This document shows positions 47,101 through 54,919 of a DNA stretch of 64,000 nucleotides, in pieces (positions within the stretch are counted from its first letter, which is position 1; each line of letters begins with the position of its first letter). The stretch lies in NCBI RefSeq assembly GCF_014641495.1, contig NZ_BMHV01000003.1, positions 124,001-188,000 on the forward strand. Direction: 5' to 3'. The notes beneath the pieces were generated by a model. The model saw only the letters and a program-made list of their open reading frames with translations, was not told the origin of the DNA and ran no database searches. Origin of the DNA: Terasakiella brassicae. GTDB lineage: Bacteria; Pseudomonadota; Alphaproteobacteria; Rhodospirillales; Terasakiellaceae. Both the position numbers and the translations under genes were made by a program.

Positions 47101-49863
47101 TTCTAATAAATGAACCAAATAAGGGTCGGCCTGATTTCTTTCGTCATCCAGCAGAAGCCACAGGGCATCCGGTTTGTGAGAAGCCTTTGACAGATCAAAG
47201 TCGCGCCATGTGATGTGATAGAGGTCGTCCTCTAATCGGTGCAGAGATTGTTTGTTGTCAACAAAGGTGAAGGTGCAGTCTTCCACAGAAACAAGCAGTT
47301 CTTTCATATCGTTGAAAATATGCAAGGAACCACTGAGGTGACGGTCATTTTGGGTGGTCAGGGTTGCGTGGCTCCAAAACCGTTTACCGATAAACGGGCG
47401 ATGGAAAACAACGCCTTTAATGGATTGCGCAACAAAACGCCCTTGTTGGTCAAACTGTTCGGCAAAATCAGCCAGCAGATGTCCACAAGCATCCAGTATG
47501 GCAGGATGGGCAAAATAACCGTCAGTTTGCAGGTTGGGATGTTGGATTTGGGCAAGCAAGGTGTGATCGTGGCGTTGGTAATTTGCAATGCCTTGAAAAG
47601 CCCCTTGCCAATCGTTTCCGCGTGCTTGCCATGTTTGATAAAAAGACGAACCGGAACAAGTCGGCCCTTCTATTAAATCAGGAAAGGTGATGTTGATATT
47701 ATCTGTGGTCGCAACGATCACTCCTTCGGCATGTTCTGTCCACGAGCTGGAACCAACCTGCGCCGTGATGATGAAACGATAGCCACGTTCATGGGGGCTA
47801 AATTCAGTTTTAAGGGTGTAAGCCTTCTTTTCGTCCAGCAATAAGGGACGTTTTAAATCCATCCGTTCAATCGAGGCACGTGTGTCAGGCATAAGGTGCT
47901 GAAAGGCGGCATGTGCCATTTCAAGATAGGCAACGCCGGGAAAGACGCTTTGATCCCCGATTTTATGATCCAGCAACCAGTTATATGCGGGGAACAAGTT
48001 GGGGTTTATCCAGACAAGTGTGTCATCGTCGCGCTGGCCTAAAATATGCGTGTTTTTTTTCGTTTCCAGCTTGTATCTGCTACGTTGAAAAGGATATGGG
48101 GGTAAAGCGACCAAGGTGTAATCGCGTTCTTGATAGAGGCTGTCCCAATCAATATTGACACCGTCCAAATATGCTTGGGTCAGGTCGGTGAAATCCGGTG
48201 TTTGCAGTGGTCCTGTTTTCAGTTTGACCTTAACAGGCGTATCTTTTGCAGATTTTAGCGTTTCAATAGCTTCTTTTAAGGTCGAAACAGGGCAAGCAAA
48301 ACGATATTCAAAATGATCACGCGCGATATTGCTGCTGTAACAAATGTTTTTTAGGGCCGTTTCAGGTTGGTTTTGCAAAAAAACGATGTAATGTTCAATC
48401 TGTTGAGCAAATGCCGCTTTTGTTTTGGCGGATATCGCCAGCGTATGCGGTGCGTCAAACGGTGCTTTTTTCGCTATATGTTCAGTTTTTTGGGCTTCAC
48501 CCAAAATAATATGGGCGTTTGTGCCACTAAATCCGAAGGAACTGATTGCACCAATGCGTTTGTTTTCGTTTGCGGGCCAGTTTTGTGATTGTGTCGGTAC
48601 GTTTAAGGCCAGCTTGTCCCAGTCAATATGCGGGTTTGGGGTGGTGAAAGAGGTATGGCCGGGGATTATACCGTGATGCAGGGACAGGGCGGTTTTGATC
48701 AATCCGGCAATGCCAGCGGCCCCTTCCAGATGGCCGATATTGGCTTTGACGGAGGCAACGATCAACGGGTTGTCCTGATTGCGCGTGCGGGCATAAACAC
48801 GATTTAACCCTTCGATCTCAATCGGATCACCAAGGGGTGTGCCTGTTCCGTGGGCTTCCACATAAGAAATATCTGTGGGGTCCAGTGTAGCATTGTTCAG
48901 GGCCGCTTCCATCACGGCGATTTGTGCGCTGCTGTTGGGTACGGTCAGGGCGCTGGATTGTCCGTCATGGTTTACGGCGCTACCTTGCACCACGGCGATG
49001 ATCTTATCGTTATCGCGTTGGGCATCACTCAGACGTTTGAGCAGGATAAACCCGCAACCTTCGCCCCGGCCATAACCATCCGCATCGGCATCAAACGTTT
49101 TACAGGTACCGTCCGGGGACAACATATTGGCAGCACATTCTGCGACTGCCATATAAGGGGATGTCATAACATTGACGCCGCCCGCCAAGGCCAAATCACA
49201 TTCCCCGCGTCGAATGGCATTACAGGCCAAATGGACAGCAACCAGTGAGGATGAACAGGCGGTGTCCAATGTCAGGCTGGGGCCATTTAGATCAAAGAAA
49301 TGCGAAATACGCCCGGCAGCGGCACTTAAGGCAAGGCCGGTTGCGCTGTGAACATCAACATCGTCGGGGGTGTTTGTAGTTTGCAGGAAATCGTAACTCA
49401 TCGTACCGACAAAAACGCCGGTACGGCTTTGTCTGATTTTGCGGGCGGGCAGGCCTGCATTTTCTAAAGTTTGCCAGGCGGTTTCCAGTAAAAGACGTTG
49501 TTGCGGGTCCATCAGTTGGGCTTCGCGGGGGCTGATGGCGAAAAAGGGCGCGTCAAACCCGAAGATGTCACCGTCTAGAAAACTGGCTCTTTTACAATAT
49601 GTTTTGCCTTTTTGTGTCGAGTCTGGATCGAAAAAGACAGAATTGTCCCAGCGTTCTGCGGGAATGTCACGCGCTGTGTTTTTCCCGTTACAAAGGATTT
49701 CCCAAAATTTTTGCGGATTGTCCGCCCCGCCGGGGAAATGGCACCCCATCGCGACAATCGCGATCGGTTCGTTCTGGTCACGTTTGGCTTGTTCCAGCTC
49801 ATGACGCAGTTCCCCGATGGTTTTCATGGCGTTTGCCATTAATTCTTTGTAACGATTTTCCAT
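38107..49863 (-). CDS. Hybrid PKS-NRPS-PKS D (KS-DH-KR-ACP / C-A-T / KS-AT-KR-T)
   Basis: The 3918-residue, three-module protein opens with a docking helix (1-30). Module 1: KS (Cys near 202), a linker where the AT is missing, DH (His near 632 in HKIGDQSVFP), KR (TGGFGVIG near 1072), ACP (GMDSL near 1349). Module 2: C (HHIVCDGW near 1527), A (YTSGSTG near 2009), T (LGGHS near 2408). Module 3: KS (TACSTS near 2638), AT (GHSIG near 3066, HAFH, malonyl type), KR (TGGLGHLG near 3577), T (LGGHS near 3869). The A pocket reads DIWEVGADDK, acidic and close to DIWELTADDK, which I recall for diaminobutyrate in pyoverdine synthesis. Module 3 should convert the aminoacyl chain to a statine-like unit. The C-terminus ends EEFVL. 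Confidence 0.95.
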   Translation of the reverse strand: MENRYKELMANAMKTIGELRHELEQAKRDQNEPIAIVAMGCHFPGGADNPQKFWEILCNGKNTARDIPAERWDNSVFFDPDSTQKGKTYCKRASFLDGDIFGFDAPFFAISPREAQLMDPQQRLLLETAWQTLENAGLPARKIRQSRTGVFVGTMSYDFLQTTNTPDDVDVHSATGLALSAAAGRISHFFDLNGPSLTLDTACSSSLVAVHLACNAIRRGECDLALAGGVNVMTSPYMAVAECAANMLSPDGTCKTFDADADGYGRGEGCGFILLKRLSDAQRDNDKIIAVVQGSAVNHDGQSSALTVPNSSAQIAVMEAALNNATLDPTDISYVEAHGTGTPLGDPIEIEGLNRVYARTRNQDNPLIVASVKANIGHLEGAAGIAGLIKTALSLHHGIIPGHTSFTTPNPHIDWDKLALNVPTQSQNWPANENKRIGAISSFGFSGTNAHIILGEAQKTEHIAKKAPFDAPHTLAISAKTKAAFAQQIEHYIVFLQNQPETALKNICYSSNIARDHFEYRFACPVSTLKEAIETLKSAKDTPVKVKLKTGPLQTPDFTDLTQAYLDGVNIDWDSLYQERDYTLVALPPYPFQRSRYKLETKKNTHILGQRDDDTLVWINPNLFPAYNWLLDHKIGDQSVFPGVAYLEMAHAAFQHLMPDTRASIERMDLKRPLLLDEKKAYTLKTEFSPHERGYRFIITAQVGSSSWTEHAEGVIVATTDNINITFPDLIEGPTCSGSSFYQTWQARGNDWQGAFQGIANYQRHDHTLLAQIQHPNLQTDGYFAHPAILDACGHLLADFAEQFDQQGRFVAQSIKGVVFHRPFIGKRFWSHATLTTQNDRHLSGSLHIFNDMKELLVSVEDCTFTFVDNKQSLHRLEDDLYHITWRDFDLSKASHKPDALWLLLDDERNQADPYLVHLLETGERAEKITRDQLLPRLDGEGLPVHLLDFSLLHADADRIAPLSAQIISTVKDIKGHTVDLWLMTQNAWTEAPHQAAFWGLGRTLAVEESHHWGGLIDLGAHTVPQTLCHLIDTIHKEDQFRLTENGVEVPRLTPADISPTTIDLDEDASYLITGGFGVIGRECAKMLARKGAKNIILMGRNVPSDLGEFEKTDINIIPVALDISNTEAFGDWYQNQAPQPIKGVIHAAGVATRAPACQLDFEAFARQFSPKIQGLQTLDQVLNEDDLDFFIALSSASAVLNSPELGAYASANATMDAFMAYRRRHGKKGLSLAWGPWKEAGMAADHFDPATQLLHPVGSQDAIALMDRLLGSSQDYLAILPFGERRAALGTMPICQELIASKETSKLNLADLDVQKISDFLCTTLAPIFKLEATNFPQDEPLSLLGMDSLMALEIKNVVEGRTNATLQIVDLMGGMNITELAQQLTNNQHIDTTSGPAKQKQQKAFPLTPGQQSLWLIHEMDGETPAYNVAFALDLKGDIDFEKMTQNWQTIVARHPTLNTCLSVSGDEILQHVQADIPFEIDVQNVDDLQTALDRAYRQPFDLKTGPLFRTHLIRTTDHDTVLLLVTHHIVCDGWSLWVLLDEFAQLNNGNVLPDLPICYQDYAQAQTAYLNSERATQDWNFWQDTLSGPLPVLTLPTDRPRPSVQSYNGATHTFVLDKDITHGLKHLSQQSGVSDYVTLLSLYSLLLHRYSQQDDILIGCPTTGRNKSDYDGVVGHFVNPVVMRQNLSHDLSWADFLQQTKTIVLSALTHQDYPFARLVEKLHPSREAGVTPIFQTDFTFQQPQKAKDLVAKLIEGGDQPLHWGTLDVLPHEINQQEGQFDISFEIIESNGQFHCSLKYSTDLFDATTMERMGKHFKNLARCALNDLSAPLSHMDMMDGTERHQVLIEFNQTDAVYPTDSTVAHHFMQQVARTPEKIAVVSGTQRWTYQQLNEQANRIAHWLRQSGIQPNDFVAILDHRSADFLAAILGIMKAGAAYVSIDPEYPQERISYMLENAQAATVITRQEFEGMLANGVQALRLDSTVLEGQSADDIDLVNTPTDRAYMIYTSGSTGQPKGAIVRHNGALNHIFAEFEAMSFHEDSVFLQSAPSSSDISIWQFLGPVLIGGTCVVADFHTVCTPKALYQLICDENVTVIELVPVVLDELIALIEETDTASTNKLEWGMVTGEAASVALVNRWLDVLPHVPLINAYGPSEAADDVCQYVLREKLPETTHNVPIGSPIGNMRMYVLDDALNPVPIGLPGEICVSGIGVGEGYWQNPQKTTQAFVANPHSTDKHHQVLYRTGDTGRWLACGNLEYLGRFDDQVKIRGYRIELGEIEARLMAHPAIRQALVITFEDPQTGKNLAAYLRCENTQPDITHLRTFLGESLPPHMVPAAFVFVDSFPQLPNGKVDKKSLAAPQVKPSTPVNQAGQTATQQKLIALWKDLLGHDAIGVHDNFFELGGHSLLMARLHRRVQDRFARDFPLVTMFQYPTIASLAQFLNPKEVTEQTAQRVVKQDKPQNQDIAIIAMTCRFPGARTVDEYWDNLRNKVESVTFFDTDTLLKRGADGEQIHHPDYVPGCAVLDGLDQFDAPFFGFNAREAEVMDPQQRLFLEGAWETLEQAGYANDQTNRPVIGCFAGQGATTYLSHHVEPTLDEDGTAQLYQVEISNDKDYIATSAGYKLNLQGPCVSVQTACSTSLVAVHMACQSLQSGECDMALAGSISANVLHQAGYLYQDGMILSPDGHCRPFDETAKGTIPGSGMGIVLLKPLDKAINDNDIIHGLIKGSAINNDGALKAGYTAPSVDGQVGVIKKAYDNAGIDPQSIGYICAHGTGTPMGDPIEIAALSTAFGPGKPSTCAIGSVKANIGHTDTAAGVASLICAVMAMKHKTIPPQLHFNTLNPAMDLTQSPFFIPTKAQNWDNNGQPRRAGISSLGIGGTNAHVIVEEAPHISTPQQIEKTTHLLTLSAQTKQALAAQQKDLENYLNTHADINITNVAYTLNVGRKTFAHRCVLVHDSQEIVKTITGKAESEQRPLTFMFSGQGAQFADMGKDLYPQEPVFKDTFDETLGYFNTHLKTDLHAIWGDKERINQTVYTQPLLFAFEYASAKLLESWGIHPDYLIGHSIGEYGAACLSGVFSLQDACLLVATRAKLMQSMPSGAMCALHVPPDQAQGYLTNGLDLAASNSSNLSVLSGPFDAIDDLEQKLEKDGISYRRLYTSHAFHSASMEALEHDFLMAFNQIKLNAPTRPFLSNLSGTWISDDQACNPVYWYQHLRQSVQFSDGLGVLLENNKAILLELGPGNTLATFAQQHNAKQADHLILACHQGVYGKQDGHDYLLHSLARLWTNGVNIDWTAFWHKKQARRIALPTYPFERKRYWIAPNQTKSHKKRPQGKLRNLDDWFNVSTWQRAPIKGPNLDDTFGPWLIFADDLGFADQLGLKGITVHKGDAFSGNIDTGFTLNPVEVTDYNQLFDQLERNNLTPKGILHFWSFQCPAAQWQDNLETDLDHGFISLLHIAQNIGRHYNAETTVLKTILNQTQDINGEEALNPTIYSASALLKVIAQEFPGILCQCVDFATTQNITPRMVDQLRAEILTCTSDPLVSYRGRYRWVQTFEPAPPTGNKPLKEGATLLITGGLGHLGFIFAKHLALNFKAKLALVTRKMTQDKLEKVTELKKLGAEVLAIPANVANLDEMQTAIAQTVEHFGTLDGVIHTAGITDQDYPLEELTPDIYRQHLEPKVRGTLVLEQVLKDHKLDFVCLFSSLSSVLGGLRFGPYAVVNAFMDSFCQLKNRDNHTPWLSICWDGWKGDDDPVLNLKARDENTILETEGLAAFDHLMQSTAWPDQSIISVTDLPTRIEKWVTPFWSINKDENETPDTLYERPDLETDYIGAATQIEQKIVVIWQNLLGLRDIGIDDNFFELGGHSLLGTQMITRLRQTFGGEMNITTLFENPTIRELAARQEAMQEEREEFVL

Positions 49864-49872
49864 GGTTTATGC

Positions 49873-52800
49873 TTAATCCAGATAGTCGCTGAGATGGGAA
49901 ACAAGGGCGGAAACGAAAGGCGGTTCCATCATGGTGTTATGATTGCCCGGTGTGATGTGCACTTTGATGTCGCCTGTGGCAAAACTCTGCCAGCCCAGTG
50001 TCGGGTCATCGGGGCAGTATTTTTCCTGCATGGATTGTTCGCCTTCTGCCCGGATCAGGTGAATGGAACCGTTGAAAGAGGGTGACAAGGTCGCGTGGGC
50101 AAGGGCGCAATTGGTTTTATAAACCTCAAAAAAACGCGCAACATCGTCATAGGTATAATCGGCGGGAATGATGTCGGCTTTGATCAGTGTGTCGCGCAGA
50201 TAATCAATTAATTTATTTTCTGAGAATTGACGTAATTGGTCACTCGTGGTGTCGCGTAATTCATCGCTAAGCAAGGCTTTGACCAAGGCCGCGTTATCCA
50301 TGTTTTTTAACTCATTGGGTAAGGCTGGCGGGGCGTAGGCATCGATCAGGAAAAGGTTGGAAACTTCGGCGCCTTCCTTTTGCAGAATGCAGGCCATTTC
50401 ATAGGCAATGACCGCCCCGCCGGACCAGCCCAGTAATTGATAGGGGCCTTCGCCTTGATGCTGTTTCAATGCATCGACGTAGGTTTGTGTGCATTCTTTT
50501 AAGTCTTTAAAGGGGGACTGATGGGGCGATAAACCACGGGCCTGAAATCCATGAACAGGGATGTCTTGTGCCAATTCACGTGCAAAAGGCAGGTAACAGA
50601 GAACGCGCCCACCCGCCGGATGGACACAATAAATCGGATTTTTTTGGGAATTGGGGGCGGGGCGTACCGGGATCAGTGGGGACCATTTTTCTTTTAGGTC
50701 TTTATTTTGACGCAGCCGTTGCGCGAAATCGGCGACACTTGTGTGTTGGAAAATAAGATCCAAATCCAGTTTTTGATTGAACGCGCGTTCAATGCGGCTC
50801 AATAAACGTACGGCTAACAGCGAATGTCCGCCGCTCGCAAAAAAATCATCATGGATGCCGAGGTCTGAATTGTTGAGAACCTCTTGCCAGATTTGTAACA
50901 GCGCCAGTTCAATATTGTCGCGTGCCATATGACGTTCCGGTAAATGGCTGGGGGCACGTTGCAGGTCCACAAGGGCCTTGCGATTGATTTTACCGTTGGG
51001 CAGTTTGGGGAAATCGTCCAAAATGCTGATATGGGCCGGACACATATATTCCGGGAGCTTATTCAGAATAAAACGACGCAAATCATCCGTTTCAAGGGAT
51101 GAGGCAAGGACAAAGGCGAGGATTTGTAATCCGGCCTTGTCATCGTCATGGGAGATAACGATGGCATTTTCGACCTGTTGATGACGGCAGAGAACATGGG
51201 CGATTTCATCCAGTTCAATACGAAATCCGCGCAGTTTTATCTGATGATCCATGCGACCGAGAAATTCAACTTCGCCATGAGTTTGCCAACGCGCCAGATC
51301 TCCGGTGCGATAAATCCGGTTTGAAAAAACAGGGGAGAAGGGATTGGTCAGAAATTTTTCCTGTGTCAGATCATCCCTGTTTAAATAGCCACGGGCCAGT
51401 CCGGCACTTTCGATATAAAGTTCACCTGCGACACCAACAGGGACAGGACGCATGTGTTCATCCAGAATGTGAACTTTTGTATTTTCGATGGGTTTACCGA
51501 TTAAGGGCTTTCCTGTACCCGCGTAATGGGAAAAAGTGGCACAAACCGTACTTTCCGTTGGGCCATAGCCATTCAAAAACGTGCGCCCCACAGACCATTT
51601 TTGCGCAATGTCATCCGGGCAGCTTTCCCCGGCAACGATCAGGCAGCCGAGATCGGGCAGGTCTGTTTGCGGCAAAACCCCCAACAAGGACGGTGGGACG
51701 GTCAGGTGCGTTATTTTCTGTGTTTGCAACAGATTTAATAAAGGATCAACCGGCGACATATCGGCGCGTGTTGCCACATGAAGGGCGGCGCCGTGACATA
51801 GGGTGACGAAAATTTCAGAAATGGATGCATCGAAACTCAGCGATGCAAATTGCAACACCCGGCTGTTAGGTGTCATGTCAAACAGGCGGCCTTGGGCGTG
51901 GATGAAGTTACAGAGCCCGCGATGTTCCAGCAATGCCCCTTTGGGGTTTCCGGTTGAACCCGATGTGTAGATGACATAGGCAAGATTGTCAGCTGTGCTT
52001 GTATTGGGGGCAGCAGGTTTCGTCATCGGGCTGCACAAGGCATCCATAGATAAAATAGGTAGATCGGGATTGATCATTCGCTCCGAGATGACATTATCCC
52101 CGATGACAAGGGTGCAGGCGCTGTCTTTGATCATGTAGGACAGGCGATCATCGGGATAATTGGGATCAAGCGGCAGAAACGCGGCCCCGCTGCGTAAAAT
52201 GCCCAAAAAGGCAAGGATGGACTGAAAAGGGTTTTCAAGACAGACACCGACCAGTTGTTCCGGTCCCACGGCGTTTTCTTGTAGATGGGCGGCAATAGTA
52301 TCGACCTGTTGCATCATTTCTTCATAAGAAATTGAGGTCTTGCGATAGACCAAAGCAGGGTTTTGCGGGTAGGTCTGTGCCATGTTGGTCAAGAGTTCCA
52401 TGACATTGATATCATCGGGGAAATCATGCGCGGTATTGTTCCAAACCTCGGTTTGTGCCCAGATGTTTTCTTGCGTGTCTAATGCAAGGGTATCGATTGA
52501 TTGCATCGGGTCGGACAAGGCTTGTGTCAGGATATGTTGATAATATCGCGCTAACAGTTGCACAGTTTCAGGACGATAAAGGGTATTGTCGTAAAAAAAC
52601 GTAGCGATTAATGTCGCATTTTCCCCTTCTTCGACCTTCAAGGACAAGGCGCTTTGGTCAGGGTGCGTGAAAGACGAATGGATTTCATCATAGGCAAAGG
52701 ACACATCAAATAAACGGTCTGTTTCAAGACTTAAATCTTCGACCAGTTTGGACTGGGGGTAGTTTTGATGCGCATAGCAATTGAGAAGTTTTTCGCGTAA

Positions 52801-53178
52801 CTTCAAAAGGAAATCACGAAAGCTTTCTGTCTCGTCGATTTGGTGGCGAATGGCCAGCATGTTGTCATTCGTCGGTGTCGCTGGTTTGCGGGTCGGGGTA
52901 CCAATGGTGATGGTTGGCAAATGATTATATTTATGCAGGCAGATCATCAGGGCGGAAAGTAAAACGGTGCCGCACAAAAAGGGTCCTTGTGCGATTTTTT
53001 TAATCTGTTGTGTCAGGCCTTGATCCAGTGTGAAGGTGATATGCGCTGGGCTGGAACCATTTTGGGCAAAGACAGGACTGTCCGCCTTTGGGGCGCAGAA
53101 AATGGGGCCTTCAGCCAACAAGTCCATCCAGAACTGTTTTTCGTCCAAGGTCTTTCGATCGAAAATCATGGTGTTCAT
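49873..53178 (-). CDS. NRPS C (truncated C-A-T-TE), aromatic-like pocket
   Basis: The 1101-residue terminal-type module begins with only the C-terminal lobe of a condensation domain (about 1-230); the HHxxxDG lobe is absent. The A domain (about 250-740, YTSGSTGNPKG near 402) has a pocket reading DASTIAGVCK, close to DASTVAAVCK recalled for Tyr, so Tyr or Phe is likely. T follows (SGGHS near 784), then a type I thioesterase (about 835-1101) with Ser near 918 in GWSGG and His near 1080 in GNHN. It is the only cis thioesterase in the cluster, so product release probably occurs here although the gene is mid-operon. It starts 15 nt after the radical SAM gene and ends 9 nt before D. Without a full C domain it might instead be an initiation or stand-alone unit. 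Confidence 0.93.
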   Translation of the reverse strand: MNTMIFDRKTLDEKQFWMDLLAEGPIFCAPKADSPVFAQNGSSPAHITFTLDQGLTQQIKKIAQGPFLCGTVLLSALMICLHKYNHLPTITIGTPTRKPATPTNDNMLAIRHQIDETESFRDFLLKLREKLLNCYAHQNYPQSKLVEDLSLETDRLFDVSFAYDEIHSSFTHPDQSALSLKVEEGENATLIATFFYDNTLYRPETVQLLARYYQHILTQALSDPMQSIDTLALDTQENIWAQTEVWNNTAHDFPDDINVMELLTNMAQTYPQNPALVYRKTSISYEEMMQQVDTIAAHLQENAVGPEQLVGVCLENPFQSILAFLGILRSGAAFLPLDPNYPDDRLSYMIKDSACTLVIGDNVISERMINPDLPILSMDALCSPMTKPAAPNTSTADNLAYVIYTSGSTGNPKGALLEHRGLCNFIHAQGRLFDMTPNSRVLQFASLSFDASISEIFVTLCHGAALHVATRADMSPVDPLLNLLQTQKITHLTVPPSLLGVLPQTDLPDLGCLIVAGESCPDDIAQKWSVGRTFLNGYGPTESTVCATFSHYAGTGKPLIGKPIENTKVHILDEHMRPVPVGVAGELYIESAGLARGYLNRDDLTQEKFLTNPFSPVFSNRIYRTGDLARWQTHGEVEFLGRMDHQIKLRGFRIELDEIAHVLCRHQQVENAIVISHDDDKAGLQILAFVLASSLETDDLRRFILNKLPEYMCPAHISILDDFPKLPNGKINRKALVDLQRAPSHLPERHMARDNIELALLQIWQEVLNNSDLGIHDDFFASGGHSLLAVRLLSRIERAFNQKLDLDLIFQHTSVADFAQRLRQNKDLKEKWSPLIPVRPAPNSQKNPIYCVHPAGGRVLCYLPFARELAQDIPVHGFQARGLSPHQSPFKDLKECTQTYVDALKQHQGEGPYQLLGWSGGAVIAYEMACILQKEGAEVSNLFLIDAYAPPALPNELKNMDNAALVKALLSDELRDTTSDQLRQFSENKLIDYLRDTLIKADIIPADYTYDDVARFFEVYKTNCALAHATLSPSFNGSIHLIRAEGEQSMQEKYCPDDPTLGWQSFATGDIKVHITPGNHNTMMEPPFVSALVSHLSDYLD

Positions 53179-53193
53179 GGTGTCTTTCCCCTC

Positions 53194-54900
53194 CTAAAAA
53201 GCAAAGGCTTCAAGTTGATCGTCATTGTGTAACGCGGTGTCGGTTTGCGGTGTGCGGGGATCATAAAGCGGGGGATGGTTGTTCATGCCCCTTAAATGAT
53301 CAAAGCCATCGCGCCGCCCCCAATAGGACAGGTTTTTTAAAATCTGTTCGGATGGTTCTTGTTGATGCGGGATCAAGAGTTTTTCGCGAATACCATCGTT
53401 AAAGGCACGCAGGAAGCCTTTAATCTGTTCACGAGAAAACCCGTTTCGTTGCAGGTAGAACAGGCTCCACATTTCAAACCCCTGTTGCGGGAGCCAAATG
53501 GAATTTTGGACTTCCAGAAACATCTGTTCGACAAAGGCCGTGGCCTGCTGGCAATTCATGGTGTTGTGCGACCAATTGAACGCAAAGTTTTCGATACCCA
53601 GTTCCTCTTTTTGTTTCCAAACAGGGGTGATGGGGTCGCAGAACCACAATTGGGCGCGGTAAAAATCGCTTTTACTTTCTTCCAGAAACGACATGCTTTC
53701 AGCAACCGTGTCCGGGGTCTCGCCGGGGAAACCGATGATGAGGTTGCAATGGGTCAATATGTCACGTTCGCGAAACATTTTAATCGCGCTCAGGTAATCT
53801 TTGCGCCGCGATTTCTTGTTCATTTTTTCAAGAATGGTGTCACTGCCGGACTCAACGCCCAGAAAGACCCCTTCGCATCCGGCGCGCTGCATCAAGTCAA
53901 TGGTGGCTTCGTCGCCATGATCGGATCGGTAAAAGGAATTCCATTTAAATCCGTACCCTTTGTCGATCATCAATTGCATGATGTCTCGAAATCGTTTTTT
54001 AGGCACGTTGAAGGTATCGTCCAAAAAGGTCAGGGTGTTGACGGTTCCTAAGTCCTTGATGCTGTCTAGCGTACGTTCCACATGGGCGAGATCAAGATAG
54101 GTATATTTGCCCGCCCGATCAGGAAAACCACAAAAGGCACAGGAAAACGGGCAGGATTTTGCGGTGCGAAGGGAAAGGAATTGACCGAATTTTTCTTTCG
54201 CAAACAGGCTGTAATCCACCGGGTTTTCTTCCAGTGAATTACGCTCAACCGATATTGTGTTGTGAACAAATGTGTCTTTCTGGCGGTAGGCGATATTATC
54301 AATGTCAGCCAAATCTTTTTGGGTCTTTAACGCATCCAACAAATCACAGAGGGCTTTTTCCCCTTCGGAAGAAATGACGTAATAATCACCACCTAAATAG
54401 GAAAACAACTCGCTTAAACCATCCGTGTCCAACATGGCGGCCTGACTAGAAATAAACGGTCCGCCGATGACGATTTCTACATCTGTGTTATGGGCGCGGA
54501 TAAACTGGACAATTTCAATAATCGGCTGGGGGACGACATAAAGCGTTGTGGTAATGGCGACCGTGCGAATACCGCCTTTTTCCAGTTTATCGCGTAAAGC
54601 GTCTTTTTCTTGCTGGAACAGGTTGATGTAATCAAAAGTAAACCCGTTCTTTGCCAGATAACTGCCCAGACACAAGACAACAGGCCAGACGAAATCACTG
54701 TTGTGATAGGTTCTGGGTTCCCATCCATTCACATGGTTCAAGATATCCATTGCATGATGGGGGTGTCCTTGCATATTCAGGAAGGCAAGATTGATATCGC
54801 GATAACCGCCCGATGTCGGGTCGTTGCCACGGATCATATCCACCGTTTTTTCAAAATCGAAATCGTTGAAGCCGATGATTAAGCAATCTGTATGCATCAT
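53194..54900 (-). CDS. Cobalamin-binding radical SAM enzyme (PhpK-like methyltransferase family)
   Basis: About 568 residues with an N-terminal cobalamin-binding-like Rossmann region (about 5-170, opening CLIIGFNDFDF, then VIGGPF) and a radical SAM barrel with CPFSCAFC (Cys250, Cys254, Cys257, the Fe-S cluster ligands). B12-dependent radical SAM enzymes of this layout often methylate unactivated carbon or phosphorus; the N-terminus resembles the PhpK P-methyltransferase group. No canonical DxHxxG cobalamin ligand is evident, as in several class B enzymes. The frame opens at 55002 inside gene B, but the conserved N-terminus begins at the ATG at 54900, 19 nt after the stop of B, so that start is used. 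Inside an NRPS operon it probably methylates a residue or precursor; the target is unknown. Confidence 0.82.
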   Translation of the reverse strand: MMHTDCLIIGFNDFDFEKTVDMIRGNDPTSGGYRDINLAFLNMQGHPHHAMDILNHVNGWEPRTYHNSDFVWPVVLCLGSYLAKNGFTFDYINLFQQEKDALRDKLEKGGIRTVAITTTLYVVPQPIIEIVQFIRAHNTDVEIVIGGPFISSQAAMLDTDGLSELFSYLGGDYYVISSEGEKALCDLLDALKTQKDLADIDNIAYRQKDTFVHNTISVERNSLEENPVDYSLFAKEKFGQFLSLRTAKSCPFSCAFCGFPDRAGKYTYLDLAHVERTLDSIKDLGTVNTLTFLDDTFNVPKKRFRDIMQLMIDKGYGFKWNSFYRSDHGDEATIDLMQRAGCEGVFLGVESGSDTILEKMNKKSRRKDYLSAIKMFRERDILTHCNLIIGFPGETPDTVAESMSFLEESKSDFYRAQLWFCDPITPVWKQKEELGIENFAFNWSHNTMNCQQATAFVEQMFLEVQNSIWLPQQGFEMWSLFYLQRNGFSREQIKGFLRAFNDGIREKLLIPHQQEPSEQILKNLSYWGRRDGFDHLRGMNNHPPLYDPRTPQTDTALHNDDQLEAFAF

Positions 54901-54919
54901 AAATCCAAACCGTTTTGTC

